Assembly: GCA_036250225.1 (NCBI GenBank)
Contig: JAPZLL010000002.1
Span: 682,001 to 746,000, forward strand
Length of the DNA: 64,000 nt
Reading direction: 5' to 3'
Origin: Cercophora sp. LCS_1
Lineage: Eukaryota > Ascomycota > Sordariomycetes > Sordariales > Lasiosphaeriaceae
Part shown: piece after piece, positions 9,870 to 21,489 of the stretch
Layout: each line of letters starts with the position of its first letter
Numbering within the stretch: the stretch's first letter is position 1
Notes under the pieces: generated by a model
What the model was told of the DNA's origin: nothing
Seen by the model: only the letters and a program-made list of their open reading frames with translations
The model's database searches: none
Translations under genes and position numbers: made by a program

Positions 9870-11512
9870 ATGCTTTTGTCCAGCAGCAAAGCGGGAGGTT
9901 TAACGCCACATTCTAACGCCAATGGCACTGGGAGTCAACACGGGAGTCAACATGGGAGTCATCGAATGACTGATGATCAGGATGCTTTGCCCCCTCATCC
10001 CCTCGGGCTTCGACCGCTTGGAAACAAGTACTTTACCAGTGGCAAGGATGCTCGTGAATCCTCGGGTATTTTCCAGGCGCTGCCTGACGATATGATCATG
10101 CAGCTCCTCGAGTTTCTCGATCAACGGTCTTTGAGGATTCTTGGCTATACTTGCCGTTTTCTCTACGCCCACTGTATCTACGACGACCTCTGGAAAACCA
10201 TCTTCCTGGAGTAAGTACGGTAAATCTTGCTTGTTTCTCGACCGACCTCTCATTGGAGACGTACCTGGGCACTGCATGGAAGATTGAAGAAGGAACGAAG
10301 GTTTCAGGGGATCTAACGATTTGTAGGTCCGATAATTGCAAGAAATCTCCTTTTGAGTGGCGCGGATCATGGAGAGGAACCGTCCTGGGACTGCCGAGTC
10401 AGGGTGTCCCCCTCCTAAGCTGCAGTAATGTCTATTCTGACGTGCTGCATCGTCCATTCGTCTGCAGTCAAATCCGTCTGGATCGGTTTGCTTCCAAAAT
10501 TCCGGCATCAAACCAGATTGACCAGATGAGAGACCTCTCCTATGCTGAGTTTGCCGAGAAGTGGAGTAGCAAACCCTTCATTCTCACCGAGTGCACAAAA
10601 GCTTGGCCAGTATCTCAATCGTGGGATATCTCAACACTTCTGCGGCTCTACTCAGACGTTGTTTTCAGAGCAGAAGCTGTGGATTGGACATTTGAGACTT
10701 ACTGCCAGTACCTGGACAACAATCAGGACGAGAGTCCACTATACTTGTTTGACCGGAAGTTTGCGGAAAAGATGAATCTCCAGATTGGAATGGGTGACGG
10801 CACGGCCTATTGGAAACCAGAATGTTTTGGGCCCGATCTGTTTGAAGTCCTCGGCAAGGAGCGGCCAGCACATCGGTGGCTCATCATCGGCCCGGAAAGA
10901 AGTGGTTCTACTTTCCACAAGGACCCGAATGCTACGAGTGCCTGGAACGCCGTTATCCAAGGAGCTAAGTACTGGATCATGTTCCCGCCGTCGGCTTCGG
11001 TGCCCGGCGTTTACGTATCCCAGGACAACAGCGAGGTTACCAGCCCACTCAGCATTGCGGAGTGGCTTCTGGAGTTTCACGCTGAGGCGCGCCAGCTTCC
11101 TGAATGTAAGGAGGGCATCTGCAAGGCAGGCGAGATTCTCCATGTGCCGAGCGGTTGGTGGCACTTGGTGGTGAATCTTGAGGCGGGAATTGCTCTCACC
11201 CAAAACTTTGTGCCAAAGTCACATCTTGGGGATGCGCTGTCCTTCCTGAAAGACAGATCAGACCAGGTCTCTGGCTTTAAAAAGGAGATCAAGGATCCTT
11301 ACGGACTGTTCGTAGAACGCCTGGAAGAAGAGTATCCCGATCTGCTGGAAAAGGCGCAGACCCAGCTGGCAGAGAGAAATGCTCAGAAGAAGCGAAGATG
11401 GGACATTGCCGTTGGAAACACTACGGAGGTCGAGGGAGATCAACCACAGAAGAAGAGCACAGGGTTCAGCTTTGGCTTTGGCTTTGGTGACGACGAAGAT
11501 GATATTCCCTGA
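9870..11512 (+). CDS. F-box and JmjC domain protein (Fe(II)/2-oxoglutarate oxygenase)
   Basis: Two exons, 9870-10210 and 10327-11512, give 508 residues. The 116-bp intron starts GTAAGT and ends TTTGTAG. An F-box-like region covers about 70-115 (FQALPDDMIMQLLEFLDQRSLRI, with LWKTIFLE after it), suggesting recruitment to an SCF ligase. The JmjC domain covers about 200-420. The iron ligands fit H311 and D313 (FHKDPN) and H393 (GWWHLVVN), and YWIMFPP is the typical strand after the first ligands. The closest known types are the JMJD6/cytosolic JmjC hydroxylases, not histone demethylases with PHD or Tudor readers. Substrate not predictable. The C-terminus has a basic patch (KKRRW) and a short GFGFGFG run before an acidic tail. 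An F-box joined to JmjC is seen in fungal and animal members of this group. Confidence 0.9.
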
Positions 11513-13030
11513 GAAATAGACGCACGCAGCCAAGGGAATGTTGGTCAGTTTGACTGACCCCTAACTAGCCATGGTACACAGTAGATATCCGATGTCTTGA
11601 GTTGGCAGCTTCTTGGCTCCGTTCAAGGTTTCGTGGGTCGGTATCCTAAACTTTACCTGCTCGTTGGTGACAAGGCTGTCAAGTAACTTTAATGGTGGTG
11701 ACTTCGGTCGGTTGCAGACATTTGACGGTTTCGATCGGCTTCTTTTATCTCTAATAGACGTGTATCAGGACTTTAAAATAATGTCTTGAGGCCCCTGAAC
11801 TCTGGATTTCGCGAGTTTGGTGACCGGGGATTGCCAGGGACAGGGCGGTCCCACTTCGTGCTGTGGCTGATACATACATATCCCGTATGTGTCTTCACTA
11901 TCGGATTGAGCTTGAGAGACGTCGGCAAGCGGCCCCAGTCCAGAGGCTGTCAGCAATTTAATATCAAGATGTTCGGTATTCGTCATCTCGCCCGAAGCTT
12001 CCACAATATGGGCAGGACGGAATCTGCGAGACAGACTACCGAGAGCCTTCTTTGTGCTCAGCGCTCACCAATCAAAGGCACGTTTCAGCCCGACTCCGGG
12101 CGGCGCAGTCGCGCAGGTTTGCTGTTTGGAGCCCTCAACTCGGTGGTCCCTGCGCTTGATGGGCCGGCTGGGCACCTGAGCGCAAGCCAGCATTGGATCG
12201 GAGCAACGCCCAATGATAAGCCCCGAAGCTGATCCATGCCCGGCCCGCACCTGAAATGCGATGACCCAACCTTAATCCGTCGCTGTACCCCACGCCTTGC
12301 TCTTCCTCTCTCAGGCCCCCTCTCAGCCCCCCAAACCTGACCTCTCCACCCTGCCGACCAGCTGCACCGCTCTCCTGTAGCTCTGCGGTCTGCCCACGGT
12401 TACTACTACTCTGCTGTCGTCGTCGACCAGATCGCAACTGATCCTGTCACGGGCTCGGGTCTGCCTCCTTCCTCTGCGTAACTTGTTCTTGGCTTTGTTT
12501 CCCCTTAACCGCCTTCTCGTCTGGTCATTTCCCGTCTCGACTTCCCCGTTTCTATTGTATAGACTACGACTTTACGGTCTCTACTCTGCGACGCTCGACA
12601 ACCGCCCGACTTCCCTTAGATGCGAGTCTCCCGCCGAGAACGACCTTTCAGACCACACCCAACCGCGCCGTGACAATATGCCACTAGACAACTACCGCTG
12701 TCTGTCTCTCCATACTTTATGACCCAGTGGATAGAGTGTCTACGCTACACTGGGCACACGAGACGCCCAGCTGTCTGTCCGCCTTGCCGTCGGGCCTGCC
12801 CTTGAGAATACATACCCGCTCCGTCGTGCTCGACCGGCGCTTCTCTGCGTATACCCGCGCAGACTCCGTTCCTCGCCGGGGCAGTGCCCAAGAGCCTAAC
12901 CGAGATCACGACGTCGGTCAAACCTCCGTATCGGTTTGTTCGAAAAGAGCGAGTTTGCCTTCGAAGCCCGGCCTCACGCCCGACCGCACGAAACCACCGA
13001 GTTTAGGCGTGTTACATACCCGTCACAACC
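11513..13030 (+). promoter_or_regulatory. 1.5 kb spacer and CT-rich leader of the CCCH-Smr gene
   Basis: No supportable gene. The part from about 12240 to 13030 is unusually C+T rich and reads like a long fungal 5' leader. It contains several short upstream ORFs (e.g. from 12727) that would precede the main start at 13031, a hint of translational control. Confidence 0.45.
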
Positions 13031-15333
13031 ATGGTGTCGGACGAAACATATGAGATCTGTCTCCCGATTCTTCAGGACCCAAGCCTGGAAGAAGAGGATA
13101 AGGCAGACAAACTCGAGGAACTGCTCAGGGAGCGGTCCAACTTGAACGGACAGTCCCTCGAGAATGCAGTCCTAGACGCCCTTTGGAGATATAGAGAAGG
13201 AGGCGGTAATGCGACATCACCGCCTCCGATACGGCAGACTATTCTCCGCCGACCATCTCCGGCTTCTTGGCGAGGCTCCGGGACCCCGCTGTCGGGATCG
13301 CCTCGCCTCGGGGTCAGCCCGCTTGCCCCGCCGGGCTTCGTGCCAACACCTTTCAGCCGGACCAAATCATCGACGGCATCCCCCTTTGGCTCTCCGCGAC
13401 CATCCCCGCGGCTAGCCTTCGCGACACCGGTTCCACACAGCCCCAGCCTGAGCGCATACCAGTTCGCCAACGATGATGCGCCCTCGCAGGAGGTGTTTGG
13501 CGACTTGCAGTCAGACAATGTCGACTGGCTTGTCAGCGACGATGCGGCCAGTGTCACGTCTTCTATTGGGGGCTCGAGCGGGCTGAATGTTGCCGCTCCC
13601 GAGTTTGTCTCAACACAACAAACCGACATGACGCCTTATGATATGCTCCGGTCAATTCTAGGCCAGACGAAGACCGACGAGGAGATCGGCGCGGCTTTAG
13701 CCATGCACGGCTACGACTTGGGCGCTACCGTTGCGGCCATTATGGATACCCAGATCCAGGACAACCTCGCGCTGGCTGCCCAGGCCGCCCAGGCTGAAGA
13801 GGCTCGGGTCGTGGTGATTGGCAAGTCCATGACTCCGGATGCGCGTCCCTCAACGCCTGCAGAACAGCCAAAGCCCGGTGTTATCTGCAAGTTCTTCCTG
13901 TCGACTGGCCAGTGCCTCCGCTCTGATTGTAGGTTCAGCCACGATCTGAGCTCCCACATCTGCAAGTACGTAATGGCCCAACAATTCATCAATCTACTCT
14001 CTGCTGACTTTGGCTACAGGTACTGGGTTGCTGGCAATTGTCTAGCTGGCAACACATGCATCTTCTCTCACGACCCTGCTCATCTGGTGAACCGCCTTCA
14101 CATCGATGGCGCAAGCACGCCTCCGACCCAGCACGCCACGGTGAATGTGCAAGACTACACCAGCTTCCCAGCGCTTCAGCCTGGCACTCCAGAGCCGCTA
14201 CCCATATTTCCTGCTGCTGGCAACTATCCCGCTGTTGGTGTCACACCGCCGCCGGGGTTTAAATCCCACTTTTCCGGTGATCGCCCGCGATCCCGTCCAG
14301 GCAGCCGGCACCAGCAAAAGGAGCTTACCCCAGCAGCTCCTTCACTTGACGATGCGGATGCGTTTCCCTCTCTCGGTGCAGCGTCGGCGAAACAGAGCAA
14401 GAAACACCACGGCAAGAGAGGTGGGCACGGCCACAACCACAAGGAAAATTTTGCCCCCAGCACCCTTGCGGACATTGTCAAAATGAACCCGTCGCCCTCA
14501 CCAGGGGCGTCGCGACAGGATCGCAAGCTCGCTCGGAACGGGAGCGGTACCAACATCCGTAATGGCGAAAACAGTCTCGCCGCCCAAGCAATCCCCAACC
14601 CCAAGCACATCCCGTGGTTGGAGACAGGAGAGAAGGCCAATAAGGCTTACCTGAAGGCCCGTCAAGAAGCCATTAAGCACGGTGGTCTGAGGAACAAGTT
14701 CTTGCAGAGGTATAGATTTGCAGCCTTGATAGGTCTAATCGTAACTAACAGTCTTCTAGTGCTGCGCAAGCCTGGAATCGCAATGATGCCCGGGCTGCCA
14801 AGGCTCTCAGCTTGCGGGGTCAGAGCGAGAACGACTTGATGCGAAAGGCACATCGGGAAGCAGCCAATCAGTTGTACGAGGAGCGAAATAAGGATCGGGT
14901 CAACTGCCCCGAGATCTACGTCGACTTGCACGGGCTACACCCCGACGAGGCGGTTGAATATCTCGAAGGCATTCTGATGGAAAACAGCACAGAGAGCCGG
15001 CCTATCTACGCCATCACGGGCACCGGACACCACAGCAAAAACGGCAAGGACAAGGTGGGCAAGGCGCTGCGTGCCTTTCTCAACGAGTGGCGGTATGCCT
15101 ACCGTGAGTTCTCGGTGCCCGGCGATAGGAACAGCATGGGTGGTATCTTGGGCATTGACGCCCGGAGCTGGGACAGATCGCTGTCCAAGGATGGGGCGAC
15201 GCTCTCCAAGAAGGAGGCCGAAAAGGAAGAGGTGGACATTCTGGCCCAGGGCGTCGAAATCGGCGAGGGTAAGGTGAAGCTTCTGGTTAGAGACACCACG
15301 AAGGAACCTCCCAAGGGCCCCCGGGTCCGGTGA
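13031..15333 (+). CDS. CCCH zinc-finger and Smr domain protein
   Basis: Three exons, 13031-13965, 14020-14709 and 14760-15333, give 732 residues. The N-terminus is followed by a long Ser/Pro-rich linker. A CUE/UBA-like helix region (MTPYDMLRSILGQTKTDEEIGAALAMHGYDL) lies at about 200-240. Two CCCH fingers follow: CKFFLSTGQCLRSDCRFSH (about 285-303) and CKYWVAGNCLAGNTCIFSH (about 311-329). The C-terminal Smr domain, about 595-680, has the DLHG motif (VDLHGLHPDEA) and the GTGHHS motif. Smr domains are often endonucleases (No-Go decay Cue2/N4BP2 group); together with RNA-binding fingers and a CUE-like helix this suggests a cytoplasmic RNA-quality-control nuclease. Intron 1 is 54 bp, a multiple of three with no stop, and falls exactly between the two fingers. 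Start context is CAACC-ATG-G. Confidence 0.9.
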
Positions 15334-15722
15334 CAGGCTCGAAAGGCCAAAGTCACGTCGGCTCCCTTCGCGGGGTGAAGGGCAGCCTCAAGTGTAGCTG
15401 GCATCTAGACAATTAGTAAAAAGGCCCATTGGTGGGGTATATTCTCTTTTGAGAACAACCCCCTGATGCAGGTGTATTTCATATCCTGGATTTCTCCCCT
15501 TTTCAAATGTGTTTGTTGCAAACTTCTGGGTTACATAGGTTTGCTGAGCAGTCCAAGATGACGAGTTTGCAACAAGAAATACGACCCCTGAAATTGAGGC
15601 AGGCAACTTCTTTTGTTAGAGGAGCTTTGATCAGTAGACTCAGGCAAATACCATGCCTGATACAATTTCTTACTAAACTGCCCGCCCGGAGCGCTGCAAT
15701 CGCTCTTTTCAATGCTCTGCAC
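15334..15722. other. Intergenic, 3' end of CCCH-Smr gene
   Basis: Nothing recognisable. It lies between the stop of the CCCH-Smr gene and the 3' end of the AspRS pseudogene. ORFs here are short and look random. Confidence 0.5.
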
Positions 15723-17045
15723 TTACGGTGGTAGCCTCTTGGGTGTGCCAAGATAGCTTGCTGCAAAGTGAACACCTAGTAGCCCAAAGAACCAAGCAAC
15801 CACACGATCAGGTCCAATGCCACCGCCCCCGTGAGACGGGACACCAACACTCTTGAAAACCTCCAAGTACTCCTTAATACCAGCACCCTCCGCGTCGGCG
15901 CCCTCAACTTCACTAGGGTCATTGATGCGTTGACCTCCGGAAAGGATCTCTTGACCCCTCATAAAGAAATCAAAGGCATTTGTAACATGAACACCATCTC
16001 CAACCGGAGTCGCGGCATTGTCGACCTTCGCACAGGACGGCCGTGCTGTCTCGGGGAGTTCATCGATGACATAAAAGTCGGTATTGTACTTGGAACAAAC
16101 CACTTCGCCAAGCGCCTTCTCCTGTGGGGTGCTCGTATCCTCGTCGTCACGAACATTAGCGAATTCTGGGGGACCTTCTTCTCGCAGGAGCTGTTGGGCC
16201 CTTGCAAAGGTCGAACCAAGTTCCTTGCCTGGCTCTGGGAGGAGGAGGGGCTCTGAAGGGTAGACGGATCGGACTGTTGCAATCTCATCGGCACGTCGAT
16301 CTATATTCGACATACCAAGTTAGAATATATGTAGGGTTGCGGATGGTGAAACCGACTTTGAGGTACACGGAAGATATGTAACAATATGCCTTGAGAACAT
16401 CACGGACTTCGGTATAAGACCTTGTGATCTCCATTTCAATATTCATTCCCGTGAATTCGGTCACATGGCGCGGCGTATTTGAGTTCTCGGCTCTAAAGAC
16501 GGAGCCGATGCTGAAAACACGCTCCCTGGCTCCTGCAATTTTGAACTGCTTGTAGATCTGGGGTGACTGGGCGAGGAAGGCCTCTCCGCCGAACTATGGG
16601 AGTCGAAAAACGTTCCCGCTGCCCTCAGATGCTGCGCCAACGAGACAGGGCGGCTCAAATTCCTCGGAGCCACCAGACGGTCCTCAAGATAGGATGGGAA
16701 GAGCTTCTTGACTTGGATACGAACATCCTGGCAAGGTCACTGAGCGCTTTGGACACGAGAGTTTTAGCGCCACGCACGACGACAGTCTTACCAATGTGCG
16801 ATTCATTGAGGGAACTGATTTCGACTTCTTCGGCGTCCTTGCTGAGGATTGCGGTCGTGGTTCGCTTTTCGCCGTAGTTTTCTGCTGCAAGGTCGTCCTC
16901 GAGGTTGAGGTTAGCCGCGGCGGCAAGTTCAGCAGCACGTTGAGCTTTCAGTGCTTCCTCCTTTGCTTTGGCCTCGGCCTTCTTGGCAGCCCTCTTGGAG
17001 GTCGGAGCAGTTGGCTCCTCCGTGATCCTGTCAAGGTATTTGCAC
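15723..17045 (-). pseudogene. Broken aspartyl-tRNA synthetase copy
   Basis: The minus strand carries AspRS pieces in the right order but in different frames. First comes a Lys/Ala-rich N-terminal extension (KRAAKKAEAKAKEEALK, LNLEDDLAAENYGE) ending near 16790 at VVVRGAKTLVSKALSDLARM, where most of the OB-fold anticodon domain is missing. After a frameshift comes LVGAASEGSGNVFRL with an in-frame TAG at 16594-16596, then FGGEAFLAQSPQIYKQ and motif 2 (FRAENSNTPRHVTEFTG). A further break follows, and 16312-15723 encodes the C-terminal catalytic half with FDFFMRGQEILSGGQRIND and a motif 3 variant GGGGIGPDRVVAW, where Leu is expected at the Pro. At about 16312-16363 an intron remnant (TTCTAACTTGG branch, AATATAG acceptor) remains, so this is a DNA-level duplicate and not a retrocopy. 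It cannot make a working enzyme as read. Confidence 0.85.
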
Positions 17046-18149
17046 GGTTTCTAGGTTATTTATTGCCTGTGTTGAAATTCCCAAACAGTCTCAACCGCGC
17101 AGATATTCGGAGGATGGAGAGGCGTCATGTTGATGGGTCAAGAGCGGCAAGTTTGGTGATAGAATAATCAGCACACTAAATCCAGTTGATGCGACTTCAA
17201 GCGGACCGTACAGGTGTTGGAAACTCCGATACGTGTCAACAGAAAAGTGTAGCTCCTCCTCAATAATGTTTTAGGTATCGGAAGACTTTAAAAATGTGTC
17301 CGGACCTTAGATTTTGTCCCTTCTAATCCGCCGTTTATCTTGTCAGGGGCTTGTCGAGAACCCTATGCAGCTGACTAACCGATCTGTGGCGCCGCGCCGT
17401 TGGGATTCTCCAAGAGCTCCTCTCTATATGCACCCTTGTGATACATGACGTGGGGACACCTGAACTCAGGTACTCTCCGCCGCTTCCGTCTGGATTCGCA
17501 ACATCGATCTGCCATTTTTCTGCCCGGATCCTGCAAGAAATCGTGTAGTTGCAAATTCCCGTCCCTCTCCTCTCGTACCGTGTACGACGCTCCGATCCTA
17601 GCGACGCAACACGCGCCAAGGAGTTGCTTGCTTGCCCTGCACCGTTTCGGCTGCAGTAAGTACGCCCCAGCTGAGCCACCCTGCACAACTGTTCGTCACC
17701 CGCATCTCGCATCCCGCGTTGCTTGCATTTGCTGATGTTAAACCCCGGTCAAAGGCTGAACTTGAAGCTGACGAAAAAAGTCCCCGATCAAGCAATTCGT
17801 CATCTCGCGCTCTTTTCCAGACACGTTCCGCTTCACCCTTTTTCCTCCCTCGAAGCCATCTTGTTCAGAAACCCTCCTTTTCCAATTCATTGAGTTGCCT
17901 TCAATGGCTACATTAAGGTAGCCACACCATCATTCCCACACTCTTTCCCCCCGCGCCGCGATTCCGCGCCTCTTTGAAACCCTCCGACAGCGCCGGAACG
18001 AAGCAGACACGACGAAGCGAAAGCAAAACAAGCCAGAACACCCAAGACTAAACATACCTATTCTTCTCAAATCTAGTGGTCCAACACGCTACCGCAGCCC
18101 CTCCCACCTCCCTCTCCACGACGGCAAGCATCCAAAAGACTCGCCAGCA
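17046..18149. other. Intergenic: leader of the Tvp38-like gene
   Basis: About 1.1 kb. The section from about 17420 to 18149 is C-rich on the plus strand and likely holds the promoter and 5' UTR of the gene at 18150. ORFs here overlap on several frames and show no protein-like composition. Confidence 0.45.
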
Positions 18150-19386
18150 ATGGATCCTCCCTCACGAAGCTCGTCAACGCCCTCGCCAAACCCCCTCTCA
18201 CCATCCCAATCCCTCCCTCCATGGGCCCGCCGCCCATCCATCTCGTCCTCCCGTCGCCTCTCGACCCGCCGAAACCCCTACGCCCAACAATCCTCGTCGA
18301 CGACGGGCGATCCCCCGCTCCACATCCAGCTCTGGCGCTTCTACATGAACCTCAACCGCCAAGCGATCCGGCTCTTCCTCTCCCTCACCCCGCTCTACCA
18401 AGTCCTCGTCCTCCTCGGCACCCTCGCCGCCCTGACGTTGGGCATCCTCGCGCTGGTCTACTCGCACAGCATCTTCTCGGCGCTCGGCCCCGTTGCGCAA
18501 TCATGGCGGAATCTGCCCGGGGGCTGGATCCTCGTGTGGCTCATGACGTTTGTGTGCGCGTTCCCACCCATGATTGGGTACTCGACTGCCGTGACGATAG
18601 CGGGTTTCGTGTATGGGTTCCCCTGGGGCTGGCCGATTGTTGCGACGGCGACGGTGGCGGGGAGCACGGCGGCTTTTTTCACGAGCAGGGGCGTGTTTTC
18701 GAGCTATGTGCATCGGTTAGTCGGAAAGGACAGACGGTTTGTGGCACTGGGACAGGTGTTGAGACGGGATGGGTTGGGCGTGCTGGCTATGATTCGGTTC
18801 TGTCCGTTGCCATATAGTCTGAGCAATGGGTTTTTGGCGACGGTGCCGAGTATTCAGGCTACTGGGTTTGCTGCTGCTACGGCTTGTGCTACGTAAGTTC
18901 TTTCCTTGGGGGTTCGGGTTGGTAAGGAAAGGAAGGAACTGACTTTTAGATAGGCCCAAGTTGGCGGTGCACGTGTTTATTGGGAGTCGTCTTGCGTTGC
19001 TCGCCGAGAGCGGGGATAAGATGACCGCGGGCGACAAAGCGATCAACTACGCGAGCATGGTGTTTGGAGGTACCCTGGGCTTCGTGGTTGGGCTGGTCAT
19101 TTATCGACGGACCATGGCCAGGGCGGCCGAGTTGGCTGCTGCTGAGGGCTTGGAAGAGGAGGATCAGATGCTGGCTGGAGCGGACCGCGAAGACGGAGAG
19201 TATGCCGTCGGCGATGGCAACTTGCTTGCGAGAAACGGCGACATCGACGCCGCCGCGTTGATGGACGACGACGATATATCGCTTTGGGAGACTGAAGGTG
19301 TGGAGGACAGCTCGTATCATGACAGCTGGGATGAAGAGGCCGCTATCGGCGGCACGGGGAAGAAGAACAACGGCGCAACGAAGTAA
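18150..19386 (+). CDS. tvp38: Tvp38/TMEM64-family Golgi membrane protein
   Basis: Two exons, 18150-18892 and 18954-19386, give 391 residues. The 61-bp intron starts GTAAGT and ends AGATAG. A Ser/Pro-rich cytosolic N-terminus (about 60 residues) is followed by several membrane segments (e.g. LYQVLVLLGTLAALTLGILALVY and WILVWLMTFVCAFP). The VTT/SNARE-associated core follows: FPPMIGYSTAVTIAGFVYG and GSTAAFFTSRGVF, then the FCPLPYSLSNGFLA re-entrant motif and a last TM (MVFGGTLGFVVGLVIY). The acidic C-terminal tail (DDDDISLWETEG) is hydrophilic. Family members are multi-pass Golgi/ER membrane proteins; related VTT proteins (TMEM41B, VMP1) scramble lipids. The role here is inferred from family only. 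Length and layout match filamentous fungal Tvp38. Confidence 0.92.
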
Positions 19387-19838
19387 GGCTAGATGCACTT
19401 TTCGGGGGGGTGTCATGTGCCATACATGTATCTAGCTTGCTCTTTGGGGGGAGTTTTGCATACGGCGGCGTTCTGTTACAGGGGTTCATCGGATACTCGT
19501 CCTGAAGCGTTTGTTCGGGTATACAACGGCAAGGTCTTTAGACGGCGGGAGGGTGGGTATATTCAATGCACCGAGAATCAAATAAGATTCATTCATGACC
19601 TCAGTTACGGCTCTGAGGAGAGCTCTACTACGGTCTGTCTGTCTGTCATAGCCTGTGGTATTGTCTCTGTTGTGAAACATGCATCTCGCCTGCGCCTTGG
19701 TATTCCTTGAACCCATTATCCGAAACTCCTCGCTCCCAAACCTAAAAATCAAATCCCGGACAATTTGTTCTGCCAGACCACCCACGCTGTAACACGCCAT
19801 GCTACATTAAAACAAAGTTGAACGGCCAAGCAAGAACC
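19387..19838. other. Convergent 3' spacer
   Basis: Spacer between the 3' ends of the Tvp38-like gene (+) and the coiled-coil protein gene (-). Only short chance ORFs are seen; it likely holds both 3' UTRs. Confidence 0.5.
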
Positions 19839-21489
19839 TCACTTGCTCTGAAGACGTTGCATGAACTCGATGGCCTGTTCCATCGGATATCCCAGGAAGA
19901 CGGGACCGGATATGTTGAAGACGATCTGGGGCGCGGTACCACCCTCGGCATTCTGAGCGGGCAAATCGGCCAGGGTGACAAACGTCGGCTGCGGTTGGGG
20001 TTGCTCTCGGTCCTTGACCGTGGGCTGCGGCTCATCCGGCATAAAACGTCGACCCTGACGCTGAGGGGAGCCCTCACTGAACAGCTCATCCCGCTTAGGG
20101 ACAGCAGAAAACGGGCAGGTCCTAGGTTCCGGTGTTGAGATGTGCTGAGCGGGGGGCGGGGGTTGATCCATCCGGCCTGGGGCCATTGGAGAAAGGGGAG
20201 GTGGGAGTTCCTCAGCGTCAGCCTGACGGACAAGGTTGTGTGGCACTTGCAAACCCCAGGGCTTACCCGGGCTTTCGCCAAAGCGAACATCCCGGAGAGG
20301 ACGATCAAAGTGGTTCTTACGTTCGCCTTCGTCGTCGGCTGTGACATCCGGTGCTTCCTCAGGATCACTGGAACTGACCGCCTGCACCCAGCTTCTCACT
20401 CGCTCGTTGGACAGCTTGTCCACCTCTGCGGGGACCTCTTCGGTCTTGGGGAGCATAGGTCGGTGAAGTTGACTCAGGTCGTTGATCATCCTGGCCATGT
20501 TACCATACTTGGCATCCAGCTTCCTTATCTGCTCTTCACTTTTCTGGTACCGCGCAACACACACCTCGTGGCTTCTGGGGATCTCATGCTTGTGCGTCTC
20601 TACATAGCGTGCAATCTCCTCGGGCGAGTGCTGGTCAAGATACCGGATTGGACACTTGGAGGGGCCCGTCGGGGCCGATGCACTTTCGTCAAGCATTGTG
20701 GCGCAAATGGGGTCAGAAGATTCGTGCGGTCTGGGGTCGGCCGTTGTGCCCGTCAAGCCAAGCGAGTTTTTACCCTCTTCGAGGCCGTGAGATGCGGCGC
20801 CTTCTGGGGCAGGCGAGAATGGACAGGCCAACAGCCCTTTTCTGCCTTCCACAGTGAAATCTTGTTCAAGAACCGTTGAATCCTCAGTGGGCGGTGAAAA
20901 CGATGTTGCCTTGCTAGAGTCACCGCCTTCAATCGCGCCCGCTATGCCGGCAGTCAATTGCTGGGCAGCTTTCCTTCCCTCCCTGATGAGCAGCGCAAGT
21001 TGGTGCTGGGCGTTCCCAGGCTGGTCGCGCTTTGGAAGAGGAACTGTTGACGACAAGTCTGAAATGTGATGCTTGAGCTCCGGGGGAAGCTGCAGTTTCG
21101 CAAGGGTCTCTGCTACCTCGGGTGCACCGGTAGCGTACTTGTCTGCCAAAATCTGGTACTGAACGCGAATGCAAAGTCAGCGTTGTCAATCGCCATAGAA
21201 GATTGATGCGAAATGGCGGGTGTTGATGATTGAATCAGAATCATATAAAGGTTCTCCATCTACCTACGTCCACTTCTAAAAGACGAGGCTACTGATCTAG
21301 AGCTAATATACTCATCATGCAATCGGGGAGAGTGAGGGGTTTGCGAAAGAAGAGACTGCGACATACCTGTTCGTGCGCAAAGCGAAGTTTGTGCTCGAGG
21401 ATTGTTTTGCGATCAATCAGCAGCTGGACTTCATCGGCAAGAGCGCTGAAGGACTCTGCCAGAGTTAGGGAGAGGCGTGGGTAATTCAT
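19839..21489 (-). CDS. Unrecognised coiled-coil fungal protein
   Basis: Two exons, 21489-21367 and 21158-19839, give 480 residues. The 208-bp phase-0 intron starts GTATGT and ends GTTCAG. Joining gives a smooth EQYQILADKYATGAPE reading, which supports ATG 21489 as the start instead of the Met inside exon 2. The N-terminal 60 residues look helical (ADEVQLLIDRKTILEHKLRFAHEQ). A distinctive middle block reads CPIRYLDQHSPEEIARYVETHKHEIPRSHE, followed by an amphipathic helix (YQKSEEQIRKLDAKYGNMARMINDL). The rest is low-complexity, with acidic, Pro-rich and Gln-rich parts. The final 25 residues (FNISGPVFLGYPMEQAIEFMQRLQSK) look folded. I do not recognise the family. Conserved-looking blocks separated by disordered linkers suggest a scaffold or adaptor; this is inference. 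Confidence 0.8.

Noticed and set aside
11786..12232. 148-codon plus-strand ORF in the 11.5-13.0 kb spacer
   Set aside because: No domain, no signal peptide and random-looking composition; it sits upstream of the CCCH-Smr gene.
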